A stretch of DNA of 64,000 nt from Shewanella litoralis (GCF_009828585.1 NZ_WSRZ01000020.1:1-64000); one strand, 5' to 3'; numbered from the stretch's first letter, positions 38,996 to 49,344 are shown. The notes: generated by a model from the sequence alone, not told the origin. Program-made: numbers and translations.

Positions 38996-39451
38996 TCAAA
39001 ACTTAGCGATAATGTTGCCTTTGCGGATATTATCCAAAGCAACAATCAAGTCTTTACCATCAACTTTGATGGTGAGCATTTGCCCATCAACACTAGTGAT
39101 GACGCCTTTTAAATTTCGACTACCCGCAACAGGCATAGTCAACTGTACTTTCGCATCTTCACCGATGTAAGCGGCATATTGCGCTGCTGTAAATAACGGT
39201 CTATCTACTCCAGGCGAAGATACTTCTAATGTATATTCTGTAGAAATTGGGTCTTCAACATCCATAACTGCGCTAACTTGACGACTGGCCTCAGCACAAT
39301 CTTCAATGTTGATGCCATTCTCGTGATCAATAAACACACGAAGAATTGAATGACGACCAGCTTGAACATATTCAATGCCCCAAAGCTGAAAGCCTGACGC
39401 TTCAACTGGAACCGTTAACATTTCAACTAGCTTGGATTCTATTGTTGCCAA
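38996..39451 (-). CDS. rimP: Ribosome maturation factor RimP
   Basis: About 151 residues; helps assemble the 30S subunit. I set the start at a TTG (39451), giving (M)[11 protein letters not shown], the family N-terminus, with GGGGG eight bases upstream. The longer open frame also begins at a TTG, right at the T tract of an upstream terminator, without a ribosome site. Core motif [20 protein letters not shown] is seen in part (ELWGIEY-like, [11 protein letters not shown]). First gene of the operon; a terminator hairpin ends only about 20 bases upstream, see findings. Confidence 0.9.
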   Translation of the reverse strand: MATIESKLVEMLTVPVEASGFQLWGIEYVQAGRHSILRVFIDHENGINIEDCAEASRQVSAVMDVEDPISTEYTLEVSSPGVDRPLFTAAQYAAYIGEDAKVQLTMPVAGSRNLKGVITSVDGQMLTIKVDGKDLIVALDNIRKGNIIAKF

Positions 39452-39469
39452 AAATGACCCCCGAAAAAA

Positions 39470-39492
39470 CAAAAAAAGGGCTAAAAGCCCCA
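39470..39492 (-). terminator. Terminator/attenuator immediately upstream of rimP
   Basis: - strand GGGGCT-TTT-AGCCC followed by seven T (39471-39477). It ends about 20 bases before the rimP start codon, so transcripts must read through it to express rimP-nusA-infB. Confidence 0.75.
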
Positions 39493-39533
39493 GAGCAATC
39501 CGTCAAAATCACGGATATTTAAAAGTCCATATA

Positions 39534-39558
39534 ACAAAAAACCCCGTAATCACGAGGT
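39534..39558 (-). terminator. Terminator downstream of tRNA-fMet
   Basis: - strand CCTCG-TGATTA-CGGGG followed by a T tract; one G-U pair in the stem. First of two tandem terminators between the tRNA and rimP. Confidence 0.7.
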
Positions 39559-39621
39559 CATTTTATTATAGAACCTGTAAATTGCGATTTAAATTCTAAC
39601 AGAAAATAAATCGCAAGGAGC

Positions 39622-39697
<76 letters not shown>

Positions 39698-39710
39698 TCA
39701 ACTGCATGCA

Positions 39711-39739
39711 AGTATATTGATTTACGTCATATCTTGCAA
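39711..39739 (-). promoter_or_regulatory. Promoter of tRNA-fMet
   Basis: - strand TTGCAA (39734-39739), 17-base spacer, TATACT (39711-39716), ending 13 bases before the tRNA 5' end. Good sigma-70 geometry. Confidence 0.7.
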
Positions 39740-39779
39740 TAACTAATCAAACACAATCCTTGGTTTGTTAGTTATAATT

Positions 39780-39866
39780 TGGTGCCGAGAGCGGGACTTG
39801 AACCCGCACGTCCGTTAGGACACAGCCACCTCAAGGCTGCGCGTCTACCAATTCCACCACCTCGGC
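39780..39866 (-). tRNA. tRNA-Leu (GAG)
   Basis: 87 nt with encoded CCA, long variable arm as expected for leucine; anticodon loop CTTGAGG gives GAG. It lies 13 bases after secG on the same strand, the same arrangement as secG-leuU in E. coli, so it is probably processed from the secG transcript. Confidence 0.96.
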
Positions 39867-39879
39867 GTCACCTGGTTTA

Positions 39880-40215
39880 CTAGTCAGGAATTTTAGTTTC
39901 TGACTGTTCGGTTTGCACAGGCGCTTCATCTATGATTTGCTCTGCTGCAGTACCTAAATCGTTCCATTGATCATTCTGCTGTGTGTGGTTGGCACTTAAG
40001 TTACCAATCACTAAACTTAACGCGAAAAAACCAATCGCTAAGACAGCAGTTGAACGGGTCAGAAAGTTACCTGAACCGCTTGAGCCAAATAATGTGCCTG
40101 AAGCACCGGCTCCGAAAGATGCGCCCATATCGGCACCCTTTCCTTGTTGGATTAAAATTAAGCCGACTAGACCTATCGCAACCACCAAGTATACAACTAT
40201 AAGAACTTCGTACAT
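39880..40215 (-). CDS. secG: Protein-export membrane protein SecG
   Basis: 111 residues (E. coli 110). Third subunit of the SecYEG translocon. Two transmembrane helices (about 3-23 and 52-72) with the conserved QQGKGADMGASFGAGAS loop between them and a variable acidic C-terminal tail. Follows tpiA at a distance of 4 bases. Confidence 0.95.
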   Translation of the reverse strand: MYEVLIVVYLVVAIGLVGLILIQQGKGADMGASFGAGASGTLFGSSGSGNFLTRSTAVLAIGFFALSLVIGNLSANHTQQNDQWNDLGTAAEQIIDEAPVQTEQSETKIPD

Positions 40216-40219
40216 ATTA

Positions 40220-41002
40220 TTACGCGCTCATCGCTATGGTACATAAACTTAAAAACTCAGTAGAGTTCAGACTTGCACCGCCAATCAGACCACCATCAAC
40301 ATCAGGTTGGGCAAAAATATCTGCCGCATTATTGGGGGTAACACTACCACCGTAAAGAATCCTGATATTCTCTCCAATAAATGGAGACACTTCAGAGAGG
40401 CGATTGCGAATAAACGCATGTACTTCTTGTGCCTGCTCTGGTGTAGCGCTTTTACCTGTCCCTACTGCCCATAAAGGTTCGTAGGCGATAATTGCGTTAT
40501 CGAAAGCCATGGTACCGTTTTTTTCAATTACTATATCTAACTCTTCAGCAATCACCTCAAAGGTGCGTCTTGCCTCTCGAGCCGGACCTGATTCACCGAC
40601 ACAAAGTATCGGGGTGAGTCCGTATTTTTGTGCAGCAGCAAATTTTTCTGCCACAATATTACTCGTCTCTCCGTACATACGGCGACGTTCGGAATGGCCG
40701 ATAATAACATATCGACATCCTGAATCTTTTAGCATCTGCCCGGATATTTCACCGGTGTACGCGCCAAAGTCATGTTGACTAAGATTTTGCGCGCCCATTC
40801 TAACAAGCGCACCGTCTAAGGTTTGCTTATTGGCTTCAAGCAGCTGCCTAACACTTTCAAGATAAATTGAAGGCGGGCATAAAACCACTTCAGCTGAATC
40901 ATTTTGGAGCTTCGTTGCAAACTTTTTAAAAAGCTCTTCAGCTAATGCTGAATTGCCATTCATTTTCCAGTTGCCAGCTACCATAGGACGTCTGAGTGCC
41001 AT
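40220..41002 (-). CDS. tpiA: Triosephosphate isomerase
   Basis: 260 residues. Interconverts dihydroxyacetone phosphate and glyceraldehyde 3-phosphate. Catalytic residues are in GNWKMNG (Lys, near residue 13), VIIGHSERR (His, near 99) and AYEPLWAVGTGK (Glu, near 170, with the mobile loop). Start set at ATG 41002 (MALRRPMVAGNWK) with AAGGAGACAG upstream; an upstream extension of 40 residues in the open frame is not part of the family. Confidence 0.97.
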   Translation of the reverse strand: MALRRPMVAGNWKMNGNSALAEELFKKFATKLQNDSAEVVLCPPSIYLESVRQLLEANKQTLDGALVRMGAQNLSQHDFGAYTGEISGQMLKDSGCRYVIIGHSERRRMYGETSNIVAEKFAAAQKYGLTPILCVGESGPAREARRTFEVIAEELDIVIEKNGTMAFDNAIIAYEPLWAVGTGKSATPEQAQEVHAFIRNRLSEVSPFIGENIRILYGGSVTPNNAADIFAQPDVDGGLIGGASLNSTEFLSLCTIAMSA

Positions 41003-41140
41003 CACTGTCTCCTTTGAAAGCGGCGTGAATAATAGCGAACCACTTATCAAGTTACAATAGGTAAAAGGGGAATATTTCAGTTTAATGGTCGAAGCGTCTA
41101 CTTTTTGAGCGCGCAACGACATTCCTGAATATTCAAATAA

Positions 41141-42478
41141 TTAACATGCTGCTTTTACCGCCTCTGCGATGCTATTTGCATGTGCAAGCACTTGTGCATG
41201 ATCATCTCCTTCGACCATGACTCGGATTAACGGTTCGGTACCCGACTTACGTAATAATACTCGTCCACGGGCTCCCATTTGTGTCTCCACTTTAGCCTGC
41301 GCCATTTTAACGGCATCGGTGTCAAGTGGATTAGTCGTTCCTTCAAAGCGAACATTGACTAACACCTGAGGTAACATTTTCATTGGTTCAGTGAGTTGTT
41401 CAAGCGTGGCTTGCTGTCTGCGCATTGCTGCTAGTACCAAAATACCCGCTACGATGCCATCACCAGTTGTACCGTGATCCAGGTTTAGAATGTGGCCAGA
41501 GTTTTCACCACCAATACGCCAGTCATGTTGTTTCAACATTTCCATGACGTATCTGTCACCAACATTTGAACGAACAAATGGAATATCAAGCGCTTGCAAT
41601 GCGAGATCTAACCCTAAATTCGACATAAGGGTACCCACTACACCGCCTTTTAAAATACCACGTTTTTGCGCATCTACGGCTAAAATATATAATATTTGGT
41701 CACCATCTATCACTTCACCAAGACGATTAACCATCATAATGCGATCGCCATCACCATCTAGGGCAATACCTAGGTCGGCTTTTTCAGCTATTACTGTCTC
41801 ACAAATTTTGGCCATTGAAGTGGCGCCAACTTTATCATTAATGTTTAAACCATCAGGCTTATCACCAATGGCAAACACCTCTGCACCTAATTCACGGAAT
41901 ACATTGGGGGCGATGTGGTAAGTTGCGCCATGGGCACAATCAACCACGATTTTTAAACCTTCGAGGGTTTGATCTGCCGGAAAGTTACCTTTGCAATATT
42001 CAATATAGCGGCCAGCTGCATCATCAATTCGACGCGCTTTACCTAATAAGTGCGATTCAACACACACAAGTGGTTTTTCAAGCTCGGCCTCAATTTCAAG
42101 CTCAATGGCGTCATCAAGTTTACTGCCATCGGTTGAAAAGAATTTGATGCCATTGTCGTAATAAGGGTTATGTGATGCACTGATAACCACGCCGGCTTCA
42201 GCTCTAAAGGTTCGGGTTAAATAAGCAACGGCAGGTGTCGGCATTGGGCCAAGTAACAGCACATTTAAGCCCGCAGCAGATAAACCAGCTTCTAAGGCTG
42301 ATTCAAATAAATAACCTGAAATACGCGTGTCTTTACCAATAATGACTTTTTGAGTGCCATTTCTCGATAACACACGCCCCGCAGCCCAGCCTAACTTTAA
42401 CGCGAGTTCTGGGGTCATTTTACCGTCCCCTACTTTACCGCGAATGCCGTCGGTTCCAAAAAATTGTCTTTGTTTCAC
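41141..42478 (-). CDS. glmM: Phosphoglucosamine mutase
   Basis: 445 residues. Converts glucosamine 6-phosphate to glucosamine 1-phosphate for UDP-GlcNAc, hence peptidoglycan and LPS. Phosphoserine loop [16 protein letters not shown] (Ser near 102), metal loop DGDGDR (near 241) and sugar/phosphate-binding GGENSGH and RKSGTEP are intact. GTG start with GGGGA upstream. Between folP and tpiA as in many Gammaproteobacteria. Confidence 0.97.
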   Translation of the reverse strand: MKQRQFFGTDGIRGKVGDGKMTPELALKLGWAAGRVLSRNGTQKVIIGKDTRISGYLFESALEAGLSAAGLNVLLLGPMPTPAVAYLTRTFRAEAGVVISASHNPYYDNGIKFFSTDGSKLDDAIELEIEAELEKPLVCVESHLLGKARRIDDAAGRYIEYCKGNFPADQTLEGLKIVVDCAHGATYHIAPNVFRELGAEVFAIGDKPDGLNINDKVGATSMAKICETVIAEKADLGIALDGDGDRIMMVNRLGEVIDGDQILYILAVDAQKRGILKGGVVGTLMSNLGLDLALQALDIPFVRSNVGDRYVMEMLKQHDWRIGGENSGHILNLDHGTTGDGIVAGILVLAAMRRQQATLEQLTEPMKMLPQVLVNVRFEGTTNPLDTDAVKMAQAKVETQMGARGRVLLRKSGTEPLIRVMVEGDDHAQVLAHANSIAEAVKAAC

Positions 42479-42555
42479 AGGTCCCCACTTAAGTGATTCA
42501 CTTTGTGATTAATATTATTATGTTTTTTATAAATGATATGCACTGACCCATTTAT

Positions 42556-43389
42556 TTATAACTGTTCCATGGTGGCAGACATCACTTTAAGCACATCGAC
42601 TGTTTCGGCAACATCATGCACACGAATAATCTGCGCGCCTTGTTGCACCGCAATTAATGCCCCCGCAAGACTACCAGCAATGCGTTGGTCTGTATCACGA
42701 CCTAACAAGTTGCCAATCATACTTTTACGAGATAAGCCAACTAATAGCGGTAAGTGAAACTCATGCAGCTTAGGTAACATGGCTAGTAGGCGGTAATTAT
42801 GCGCTAAAGTTTTACCAAAGCCAAAACCTGGATCAAGAATTAATCGCTCACGCTCAATGCCAGCGGCTTCACAATACGCGATACGCAATTCGAAAAATGC
42901 GGCAACCTCGTCAACGACATCATCATATACGGGTGCATCTTGCATCGTTTGCGGTTTGCCTTGCATGTGCATTAAGCAAATTGGCACATCAAGCGACGCG
43001 GCCATGGCTAACGCGCCCGGCGCTTGCAATGCTCTTACATCATTAATTAAGTTGGCACCTGCATTCACTGCAGCTTCCATCACTTCGGGTTTGCTGGTAT
43101 CAATTGAAATCCACACATTATGTTTTTTAGCGGTATATTCAATAATGGGTAGCACTCGTGAGAACTCTTCAGCCACAGAAACTTCAGCAGCCCCAGGGCG
43201 AGTCGATTCACCGCCAACATCAATTATTAATGCACCTTGCGCAACCATATCATCAACATGACGGCACGCCTGTTCAAAGTCACTATATGCGCCGCCATCA
43301 GAAAAAGAGTCAGGAGTAATATTAACAATCCCCATCACGATGGGTGATGTTAAATCAAGGGTTTTACTGGCATGAGTTAATTGAAACAC
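42556..43389 (-). CDS. folP: Dihydropteroate synthase
   Basis: About 277 residues. Condenses p-aminobenzoate with hydroxymethyl dihydropterin pyrophosphate in folate synthesis; the sulfonamide target. Motifs GIVNITPDSFSDGG, DVGGESTRPGA and the pterin-binding DPGFGFGK are intact. I set the start at a GTG (43389) giving MFQLTHASKTLDL, preceded by AGGACATTACCT; the longer frame adds ten residues that the family lacks. About 70 bases from ftsH, with a terminator between. Confidence 0.95.
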   Translation of the reverse strand: MFQLTHASKTLDLTSPIVMGIVNITPDSFSDGGAYSDFEQACRHVDDMVAQGALIIDVGGESTRPGAAEVSVAEEFSRVLPIIEYTAKKHNVWISIDTSKPEVMEAAVNAGANLINDVRALQAPGALAMAASLDVPICLMHMQGKPQTMQDAPVYDDVVDEVAAFFELRIAYCEAAGIERERLILDPGFGFGKTLAHNYRLLAMLPKLHEFHLPLLVGLSRKSMIGNLLGRDTDQRIAGSLAGALIAVQQGAQIIRVHDVAETVDVLKVMSATMEQL

Positions 43390-43416
43390 AGGTAATGTCC
43401 TAACGTAGATTAAAAA

Positions 43417-43447
43417 CAAGAAAACCCCTTTCGGGGTTTTCTTTATT
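43417..43447 (-). terminator. Terminator between ftsH and folP
   Basis: AAAACCCC (43421-43428) / GGGGTTTT (43433-43440), four-base loop. On the - strand it ends in TCTTGTTTTTA, so folP transcription from ftsH would be reduced. Confidence 0.75.
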
Positions 43448-43458
43448 GGCTTGATTAT

Positions 43459-45399
43459 TTATTTAGCAGGAGATTCATCTGCATCACTAATATCAGCTTT
43501 AGGAGCCTCTTCAGACTTTTCTTCTTCAACTTTAGGAGCGCTATTTCCGCCACCTTTGTCGTCAGACGATTCATCCTTTTGCCATTCGGCTGGCATCCGT
43601 ACTTCACGGCGATTCATCAAATCATCGATTTGCAGCGAATCAATCGTTTCGTATTTCATTAACGCATCTTTCATCGCATGTAAAATATCCATATTTTCTG
43701 TCAACATGGTTTGCGCACGTTGATAGTTTTTATCGATAAACATTTTGATTTCAGAGTCAATTAATGTTGCCGTATCACCTGACATCGCTTTTGATTTACC
43801 CATACTGCGTCCGAGGAAAACTTCGTTTTCTTCTTCAGCGTACAGCAAAGGGCCTAGCTTGTCAGAGAAGCCCCATTGAGTCACCATGTTACGCGCAATG
43901 GATGTTGCGTATTTAATGTCTTGCGATGCACCGGTAGACACTTGCTCGCTGCCATAAATAAGCTCTTCAGCTAAACGTCCACCATAAGCGACTGAAATTT
44001 GTGATTCAAGCTTGCGACGACTTTGGCTAACAGCATCGGCCTCTGGCAAGAAGAAGGTCACACCTAATGCACGCCCGCGAGGAATAATGGTCACTTTATG
44101 CACAGGGTCATGCTCTGGCACTAAACAGCCCACAATGGCATGGCCAGCTTCATGATAAGCAGTCATCTCTTTGTCAGATTCAGACATCACCATAGAGCGG
44201 CGTTCAGCGCCCATCATGATTTTATCTTTAGCACGTTCAAACTCTTCCATGCCAACAACGCGACGGTTACCACGAGCAGCAAATAGTGCAGCTTCGTTGA
44301 CTAAGTTTGCTAAGTCTGCACCAGAGAACCCTGGTGTACCACGAGCAATAACACTGGCTTTAACATCGTCAGATAAAGGTACTTTGCGCATGTGCACTTT
44401 AAGGATTTGTTCACGACCACGAACATCAGGTAAGCCAACAACTACTTGACGGTCAAAACGACCCGGACGAAGTAATGCAGAGTCCAATACGTCAGGGCGG
44501 TTGGTTGCAGCAATAACAATAATACCTTCGTTACCTTCAAAGCCATCCATTTCAACCAACATTTGGTTTAATGTTTGTTCACGCTCATCATGACCACCAC
44601 CAACACCGGCACCACGTTGGCGACCTACCGCGTCAATTTCGTCAATGAAGATAATACAAGGCGCAGACTTTTTAGCTTGTTCAAACATGTCACGCACACG
44701 AGATGCACCAACACCCACAAACATTTCTACGAAATCAGAACCTGAAATAGTAAAGAAAGGCACCTTAGACTCACCAGCAATCGCTTTAGCAAGTAATGTT
44801 TTACCAGTACCTGGTGGCCCCACCATTAATACGCCCGTAGGAATTCGGCCGCCTAATTTTTGGAATTTAGTTGGGTCACGTAAATAATCAACCAGTTCTT
44901 TTACTTCTTCTTTTGCTTCATCACAACCCGCAACATCAGCAAAGGTGGTTTTGATTTGATCTTCGCTCATCAATTTGGCTTTACTCTTACCAAATGACAT
45001 AGCGCCTTTACCGCCACCGCCTTGCATTTGTCGCATGAAGAAAATCCACACGCCAATCAGCAGTAACATAGGGAACCAAGAAATAAAGATTTGGGTCAGG
45101 AAGCTTGATTCTTCAGCTTCTTGGCCTTTCATGGTAATACCTTTACGATCAAGATCATTAATTAAATCTTGGTCATACATAGGCATTATGGTGGTGAACT
45201 TCTCGCCGGTACGTTTTGTCCCTTCAATCGTTCTTTGGTCGCTTTTAATTTCGACCGTGTTAATTTGACCATTTCGGACATTGTCCAAAAAAGCGGAGTA
45301 ATCCATCTTCTGCGAATTCGAAGAAGAGGGGGAATAACCCTGAAATACTGACATCAGCACAACAGCGATGACAACCCAGAGTATTAAATTTTTTGCCAT
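43459..45399 (-). CDS. ftsH: ATP-dependent zinc metalloprotease FtsH
   Basis: 646 residues. Hexameric membrane-anchored AAA protease degrading LpxC, sigma-32 and unassembled membrane proteins. Two TM helices (about 5-24 and 100-122) flank a periplasmic domain; Walker A GPPGTGKT (near 195), Walker B FIDEID, SRH region, zinc site HEAGH (near 417). C-terminal tail acidic and Ser/Lys-rich. The start is ATG 45399 ([10 protein letters not shown]), matching the family; the longer frame begins at a TTG three codons earlier. Follows rlmE, as in E. coli. Confidence 0.97.
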   Translation of the reverse strand: MAKNLILWVVIAVVLMSVFQGYSPSSSNSQKMDYSAFLDNVRNGQINTVEIKSDQRTIEGTKRTGEKFTTIMPMYDQDLINDLDRKGITMKGQEAEESSFLTQIFISWFPMLLLIGVWIFFMRQMQGGGGKGAMSFGKSKAKLMSEDQIKTTFADVAGCDEAKEEVKELVDYLRDPTKFQKLGGRIPTGVLMVGPPGTGKTLLAKAIAGESKVPFFTISGSDFVEMFVGVGASRVRDMFEQAKKSAPCIIFIDEIDAVGRQRGAGVGGGHDEREQTLNQMLVEMDGFEGNEGIIVIAATNRPDVLDSALLRPGRFDRQVVVGLPDVRGREQILKVHMRKVPLSDDVKASVIARGTPGFSGADLANLVNEAALFAARGNRRVVGMEEFERAKDKIMMGAERRSMVMSESDKEMTAYHEAGHAIVGCLVPEHDPVHKVTIIPRGRALGVTFFLPEADAVSQSRRKLESQISVAYGGRLAEELIYGSEQVSTGASQDIKYATSIARNMVTQWGFSDKLGPLLYAEEENEVFLGRSMGKSKAMSGDTATLIDSEIKMFIDKNYQRAQTMLTENMDILHAMKDALMKYETIDSLQIDDLMNRREVRMPAEWQKDESSDDKGGGNSAPKVEEEKSEEAPKADISDADESPAK

Positions 45400-45453
45400 G
45401 TCACTCAAATTACTAGACCTCTTAACAGTCCTGCGATTATTAACGTTAGACTA

Positions 45454-46083
45454 CTACAACTTGTAACCAGTCGCCACTAGATAGACTTCTCGAGAGCGCG
45501 CTCTAGAGGAGTCTGGTTTTCGGGTTTTCACTACTTTGAATGCCTCTTTAACTGTTTTCATGTAATCGTCAAAGCCCTCCCCCTGAAAGACCTTAACAGC
45601 AAAACAGCCATTAGGCGCCAACACTTGATGACACATATCTAGCGCTAATTCCACTAAATACATGGCTCTAGGTTGGTCTACAGCATCCGAACCACTCATG
45701 TTCGGTGCCATATCCGATAATACCACATCCACTTTATCTTGCCCTACTCGGTCAAGCAATGCCTGTAGTACTTTGTCTTCTCTAAAATCACCTTGCAGAA
45801 AATCAACACCCACAATTGGATCCATAGGTAAAATGTCACACGCAATGACTTTACCTTTTTCCCCAGCCAATTTCACCGCAACTTGTGACCACCCACCAGG
45901 TGCTGCGCCCAAATCAACAACCGTCATACCGGTTTTAATTAAATGATCTTTTTGTTGGATCTCTTCTAACTTAAATGCAGCACGAGAACGTAACCCCCGT
46001 TTTTGGGCTAATTTCACATAGTGATCATCAAAGTGTTCTTGCATCCAACGAGTTGAACTCGCCGTACGTTTTTTGGTTACCAT
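45454..46083 (-). CDS. rlmE: 23S rRNA 2'-O-methyltransferase RlmE (RrmJ/FtsJ)
   Basis: 209 residues (E. coli 209). Methylates U2552 of 23S rRNA in late 50S assembly. SAM loop [13 protein letters not shown] near residue 60; the catalytic K-D-K-E set is seen in the N-terminal Lys, [10 protein letters not shown] (Asp, near 124), [11 protein letters not shown] (Lys, near 164) and SREVYLVA (Glu, near 199). Pairs with ftsH downstream and is divergent from yhbY. Confidence 0.97.
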   Translation of the reverse strand: MVTKKRTASSTRWMQEHFDDHYVKLAQKRGLRSRAAFKLEEIQQKDHLIKTGMTVVDLGAAPGGWSQVAVKLAGEKGKVIACDILPMDPIVGVDFLQGDFREDKVLQALLDRVGQDKVDVVLSDMAPNMSGSDAVDQPRAMYLVELALDMCHQVLAPNGCFAVKVFQGEGFDDYMKTVKEAFKVVKTRKPDSSRARSREVYLVATGYKL

Positions 46084-46173
46084 TTAAATTCCGCAACGAT
46101 TCAGAGTTACATAAGCCTTATATAAGGGTAGAATACCGGTTTTTCAACAGTAACTCAGCAAAAGTTGGTACAA

Positions 46174-46476
46174 ATGAACTTAACAACCAAACAAAAACAG
46201 CATTTAAAAGGTCTGGCGCACAGTCTAAAGCCAGTGGTGCTGCTTGGTGGCAACGGACTGACTGAAGGTGTTCTGGCTGAAATTGATAGCGCTCTTACAC
46301 ATCATGAATTGATTAAAGTGAAAGTAGCCTCTGCCGACAGAGAGCTAAAAAATGCCATCGTTGACGCCATTATACGTGAAACCCAGTCTGCGAAAGTGCA
46401 ACTTATTGGTCATGTATTAGTTATCTTCCGTCATTCACCAGAAATGAAGATAGCTTTGCCTAAGGCAAAAAAATAG
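46174..46476 (+). CDS. yhbY: YhbY, CRS1-YhbY RNA-binding protein
   Basis: 100 residues. CRM-domain protein that associates with pre-50S particles. Core LKGLAHSLKPVVLLGGNGLTEGVL (in part: GLAHSLKPVVL and GGNGLT) is near residue 10; IFRH follows near the end. Start at ATG 46174; three extra codons upstream (TTG start) are unlikely. Divergent from rlmE, and convergent with secF across a bidirectional terminator. Confidence 0.94.
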   Translation: MNLTTKQKQHLKGLAHSLKPVVLLGGNGLTEGVLAEIDSALTHHELIKVKVASADRELKNAIVDAIIRETQSAKVQLIGHVLVIFRHSPEMKIALPKAKK

Positions 46477-46491
46477 TTAAACATTCAATAT

Positions 46492-46523
46492 AAAAAAGCC
46501 GCTGATTTCAGCGGCTTTTTTTA
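46492..46523. terminator. Bidirectional terminator between yhbY and secF
   Basis: AAGCCGCTGA / TCAGCGGCTT stem (46496-46517) with A tract before and T tract after. Confidence 0.88.
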
Positions 46524-46548
46524 TGAAAAATAATTAATCGATTTATTT

Positions 46549-47517
46549 TTACGGTGTATCAGGTAACGGCACTATCAGATAATGCTCGGTTTTAAGCCCT
46601 AAAAACTCTGGTAATGTTGCACCAACAGAAATAGAAGACCATGTGCCAGTTAAAATCCCAATAAACATTGCGATTGAAAAACCTTCAAGCGGCGCACCGC
46701 CCATAATCCACAATGCCACCACTGTTAGCAAAGTCGTACCTGATGTCACCATAGTGCGAGAAAAAGTAGACTTAACCGCCAAATTATTAATATCCGTCGT
46801 ATTCCATTGCGGTTTTGCCACTAATTGTTCACGCACTCTATCGGCAATAATGATGGAGTCATTCAGCGAATAGCCTAAAATGGCCAAAATAGCGGCAAGC
46901 ACCGTTAAATTGAATTCCATTTGGCTTAAGGCAAAAAAGGCTAATACAAATACCACATCGTGCACTAGCGCAAACAAAGCTCCTGATGCAAGACGCCATT
47001 CAAACCGGTAACTTAAATACCCCATGATACATAACATCGCGACCAATAAGGCTAAGCCACCTTGCTCAACTAGCTCTTGGCCCACTTGTGGTCCCACTAT
47101 GCTACTGTTCAGTACTGTCAGATTAGACGTTAAAGGAGCTAAAACTTGCTGTAATTCAGGGCGTTGATTTTCATCGGGAATATTGGCATAGCGCAGCACC
47201 CAACGTCCTGGATCGCTGGCAGATATGACACTCACATCTTGTTGATAAGCAGCGGTCATTAACGGTTGAATTTCGCTAGCGGTAATGTGTTGATCAATTT
47301 GAATCTCAGTCACCACACCGCCGGTAAAATCTAAGCCCCAATTAAACCCTTTTACACCGATAACCGTTAACGACAACAACATTAATACGACAGAAATTAA
47401 GCTTGATGCATAACGCCATTTGGTTAAGTACCGTAAGGCGTTTGATGAGTTGGTCATCTGTACAGAATTCATTTGTTTTAAGTTCACTTTTTTTGAGTTT
47501 AATTCATTTGAGTTCAT
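46549..47517 (-). CDS. secF: SecF-type protein translocase subunit
   Basis: 322 residues, six predicted TM helices, first near 32-52. With SecD it uses the proton gradient to help pull exported proteins across the membrane. SecF signatures GLDFTGGVVTEIQI (near 60) and GYSLNDSIIIADRVRE (near 225) are intact. ATG with AAGGTG six bases upstream; 3 bases after secD. The 21 residues before MTNSSN are Asn/Lys/Ser-rich, encoded by short imperfect DNA repeats and absent from typical SecF. No yajC or tgt nearby, unlike the usual yajC-secD-secF cluster, so this is probably a second SecDF set. Confidence 0.93.
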   Translation of the reverse strand: MNSNELNSKKVNLKQMNSVQMTNSSNALRYLTKWRYASSLISVVLMLLSLTVIGVKGFNWGLDFTGGVVTEIQIDQHITASEIQPLMTAAYQQDVSVISASDPGRWVLRYANIPDENQRPELQQVLAPLTSNLTVLNSSIVGPQVGQELVEQGGLALLVAMLCIMGYLSYRFEWRLASGALFALVHDVVFVLAFFALSQMEFNLTVLAAILAILGYSLNDSIIIADRVREQLVAKPQWNTTDINNLAVKSTFSRTMVTSGTTLLTVVALWIMGGAPLEGFSIAMFIGILTGTWSSISVGATLPEFLGLKTEHYLIVPLPDTP

Positions 47518-47520
47518 TGT

Positions 47521-49344
47521 TTACACCTTAATCGCGCGACGAGTGTCACGGCCATACACTAAATTAATGATTGCACGAGACGCAAAAATGCCAGTAAACA
47601 TGCTAGTTAACAAACCCAAACCCAGCGTTAATGCAAACCCTTGGATAGGCCCATTGCCAATTGAAAACAACACAACCGCGGTTATCATTGTGGTAAAATT
47701 CGCATCGATAATTGTTGAAAAAGCGCTGTCAAAACCGACATCAATGGCACTAGCAAAACTGCGCCCGTCAGCTAATTTATCCTTAATGCGTTCAAAAATA
47801 AGCACGTTAGTATCAACCGCCATACCGACAGTAAGCACTAACCCAGCGATGCCAGGTAACGTCAGTACAGCGCCAGGAATCAGTGCCAATAAGCCAAACA
47901 ACATCACCATGTTGGCAATCAATGCTACGTTAGCCACCCAACCTAAACGGCGATACCAACATGCCATAAATAACAGCGTTACCGCCATGCCCAATGCCAG
48001 CGCGGCAAATCCGTTCACAATATTCTCTGCCCCTAAGCTTGGGCCAATGGTGCGCTCTTCCACTATTGTTACTGGCGCCGTCATTGAACCCGCTCGAAGT
48101 AATAGCGCTAATTGCTGTGCCTCTTGATGTGTTCCTGCGCCAGTGATTTCAAATTTGCTACCTAGCTGGCTTTGAATAGTCGCAACACTAATAATTTTAG
48201 TGGTCTGTTGAGCTTGGCCTTTATCATTACGGCTATATTCGCTATACGCTGTCGCCATCGGTTTACCGATATTGTCACGGGAAAAGTCCGACATAAGCTT
48301 GCCACCGGCAGAATCTAAGCTGATATTCACTTTTGACATGCCAAAGTCACCTACCGCAGCTCGAGCATCAACAATATGATCGCCGCCTAATACGGGCTTG
48401 CGAGCAACATAAACCGGTTGATCGCTTTCATCTTTAAGCACGATGGCATTTACCGACCCGGTTTCTGCTACCGGGTAGAATGCTAAGCTTGCAGTTGCGC
48501 CAATGACATTTTTAGCCGTTGCAGGGTCTTGCACTCCAGGTAACTCGATGCGAATACGATTTTCGCCCTGGCGTTGCACCAAAGCTTCGGTAATACCGAG
48601 TTCTTCAATCCGGCTTCGCATAATTTGTAAGTTTTGTTGCACGGTAAGATTCGTGAGCTTTACTTGCTCACTGTCGCTTAACGACACTAAAAGCGTGTCT
48701 TGGTGCCCTGAGACTTGCCATAAGGGATACTGCTCGGCAATAAATTGCCTTATCAGTCCTCGATCATCTGTTTGCGTTGTCTCAATTGACACTTCAGCGC
48801 CGCCAGCTTGGCGTACCAGTACACCACTAATGTGCTCTTGACGCACAAATTGCTTTACCGAATCACTTACCATAGTCGATTGATTTTTAAATACTAAATC
48901 CAGATCGACATCAAGTAAAAATTGTACACCGCCACGTAAATCCAAACCTAATTTGATAGGTTCAAAGCCCATGTTTAATAACCAATTAGGCGCCGCTGGC
49001 GCTAATGCCAACGTGACTTGTGCGCGGTCGGCAAATGATTCTGACAAGATATTTTTAGCCAGGGTTTGCTGATCAGCTTGTTGTAACACCACCAACACAT
49101 TTTGCTGCTGTTGATCTATTCGTTTACTGCTAATCCCGGCATGACTTAATACTTTATACACCTGTTCAGACGAAATAGTATTCGTGGGTTTGGTCGATAA
49201 CTGCACTGCTGCATCTTCGCCATACCAAGATGGCAAAGCACTTAAAAAAAGTATGATTAACGTCACAATGAGCACCCAGTATTTCCACTGAGCATATTTA
49301 TTAAGTTGCTTATTGAACGGTTTATTGTTGTCTATTGATGTCAT
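47521..49344 (-). CDS. secD: SecD-type protein translocase subunit
   Basis: 607 residues. N-terminal TM helix (about 17-37), a large periplasmic P1 domain, then five TM helices from about 440 on. Motifs GLDLRGGVQFLLDVD (near 148), LLRAGSMTAPV and AVDTNVLIFERIKDKL (near 535, part of the proton path) are intact. Start at ATG 49344 (MTSIDNN); the longer frame adds 21 residues with no support. Coupled to secF. I treat it as a paralogue of the yajC-linked secD, which must lie elsewhere; checkable only with the whole genome. Confidence 0.93.
   Translation of the reverse strand: MTSIDNNKPFNKQLNKYAQWKYWVLIVTLIILFLSALPSWYGEDAAVQLSTKPTNTISSEQVYKVLSHAGISSKRIDQQQQNVLVVLQQADQQTLAKNILSESFADRAQVTLALAPAAPNWLLNMGFEPIKLGLDLRGGVQFLLDVDLDLVFKNQSTMVSDSVKQFVRQEHISGVLVRQAGGAEVSIETTQTDDRGLIRQFIAEQYPLWQVSGHQDTLLVSLSDSEQVKLTNLTVQQNLQIMRSRIEELGITEALVQRQGENRIRIELPGVQDPATAKNVIGATASLAFYPVAETGSVNAIVLKDESDQPVYVARKPVLGGDHIVDARAAVGDFGMSKVNISLDSAGGKLMSDFSRDNIGKPMATAYSEYSRNDKGQAQQTTKIISVATIQSQLGSKFEITGAGTHQEAQQLALLLRAGSMTAPVTIVEERTIGPSLGAENIVNGFAALALGMAVTLLFMACWYRRLGWVANVALIANMVMLFGLLALIPGAVLTLPGIAGLVLTVGMAVDTNVLIFERIKDKLADGRSFASAIDVGFDSAFSTIIDANFTTMITAVVLFSIGNGPIQGFALTLGLGLLTSMFTGIFASRAIINLVYGRDTRRAIKV

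Noticed and set aside
40220-41122. 40-residue N-terminal extension of triosephosphate isomerase
   Set aside because: The family starts at MxxRPxVAGNWK, where a strong ribosome site is present; the extension is only open frame.
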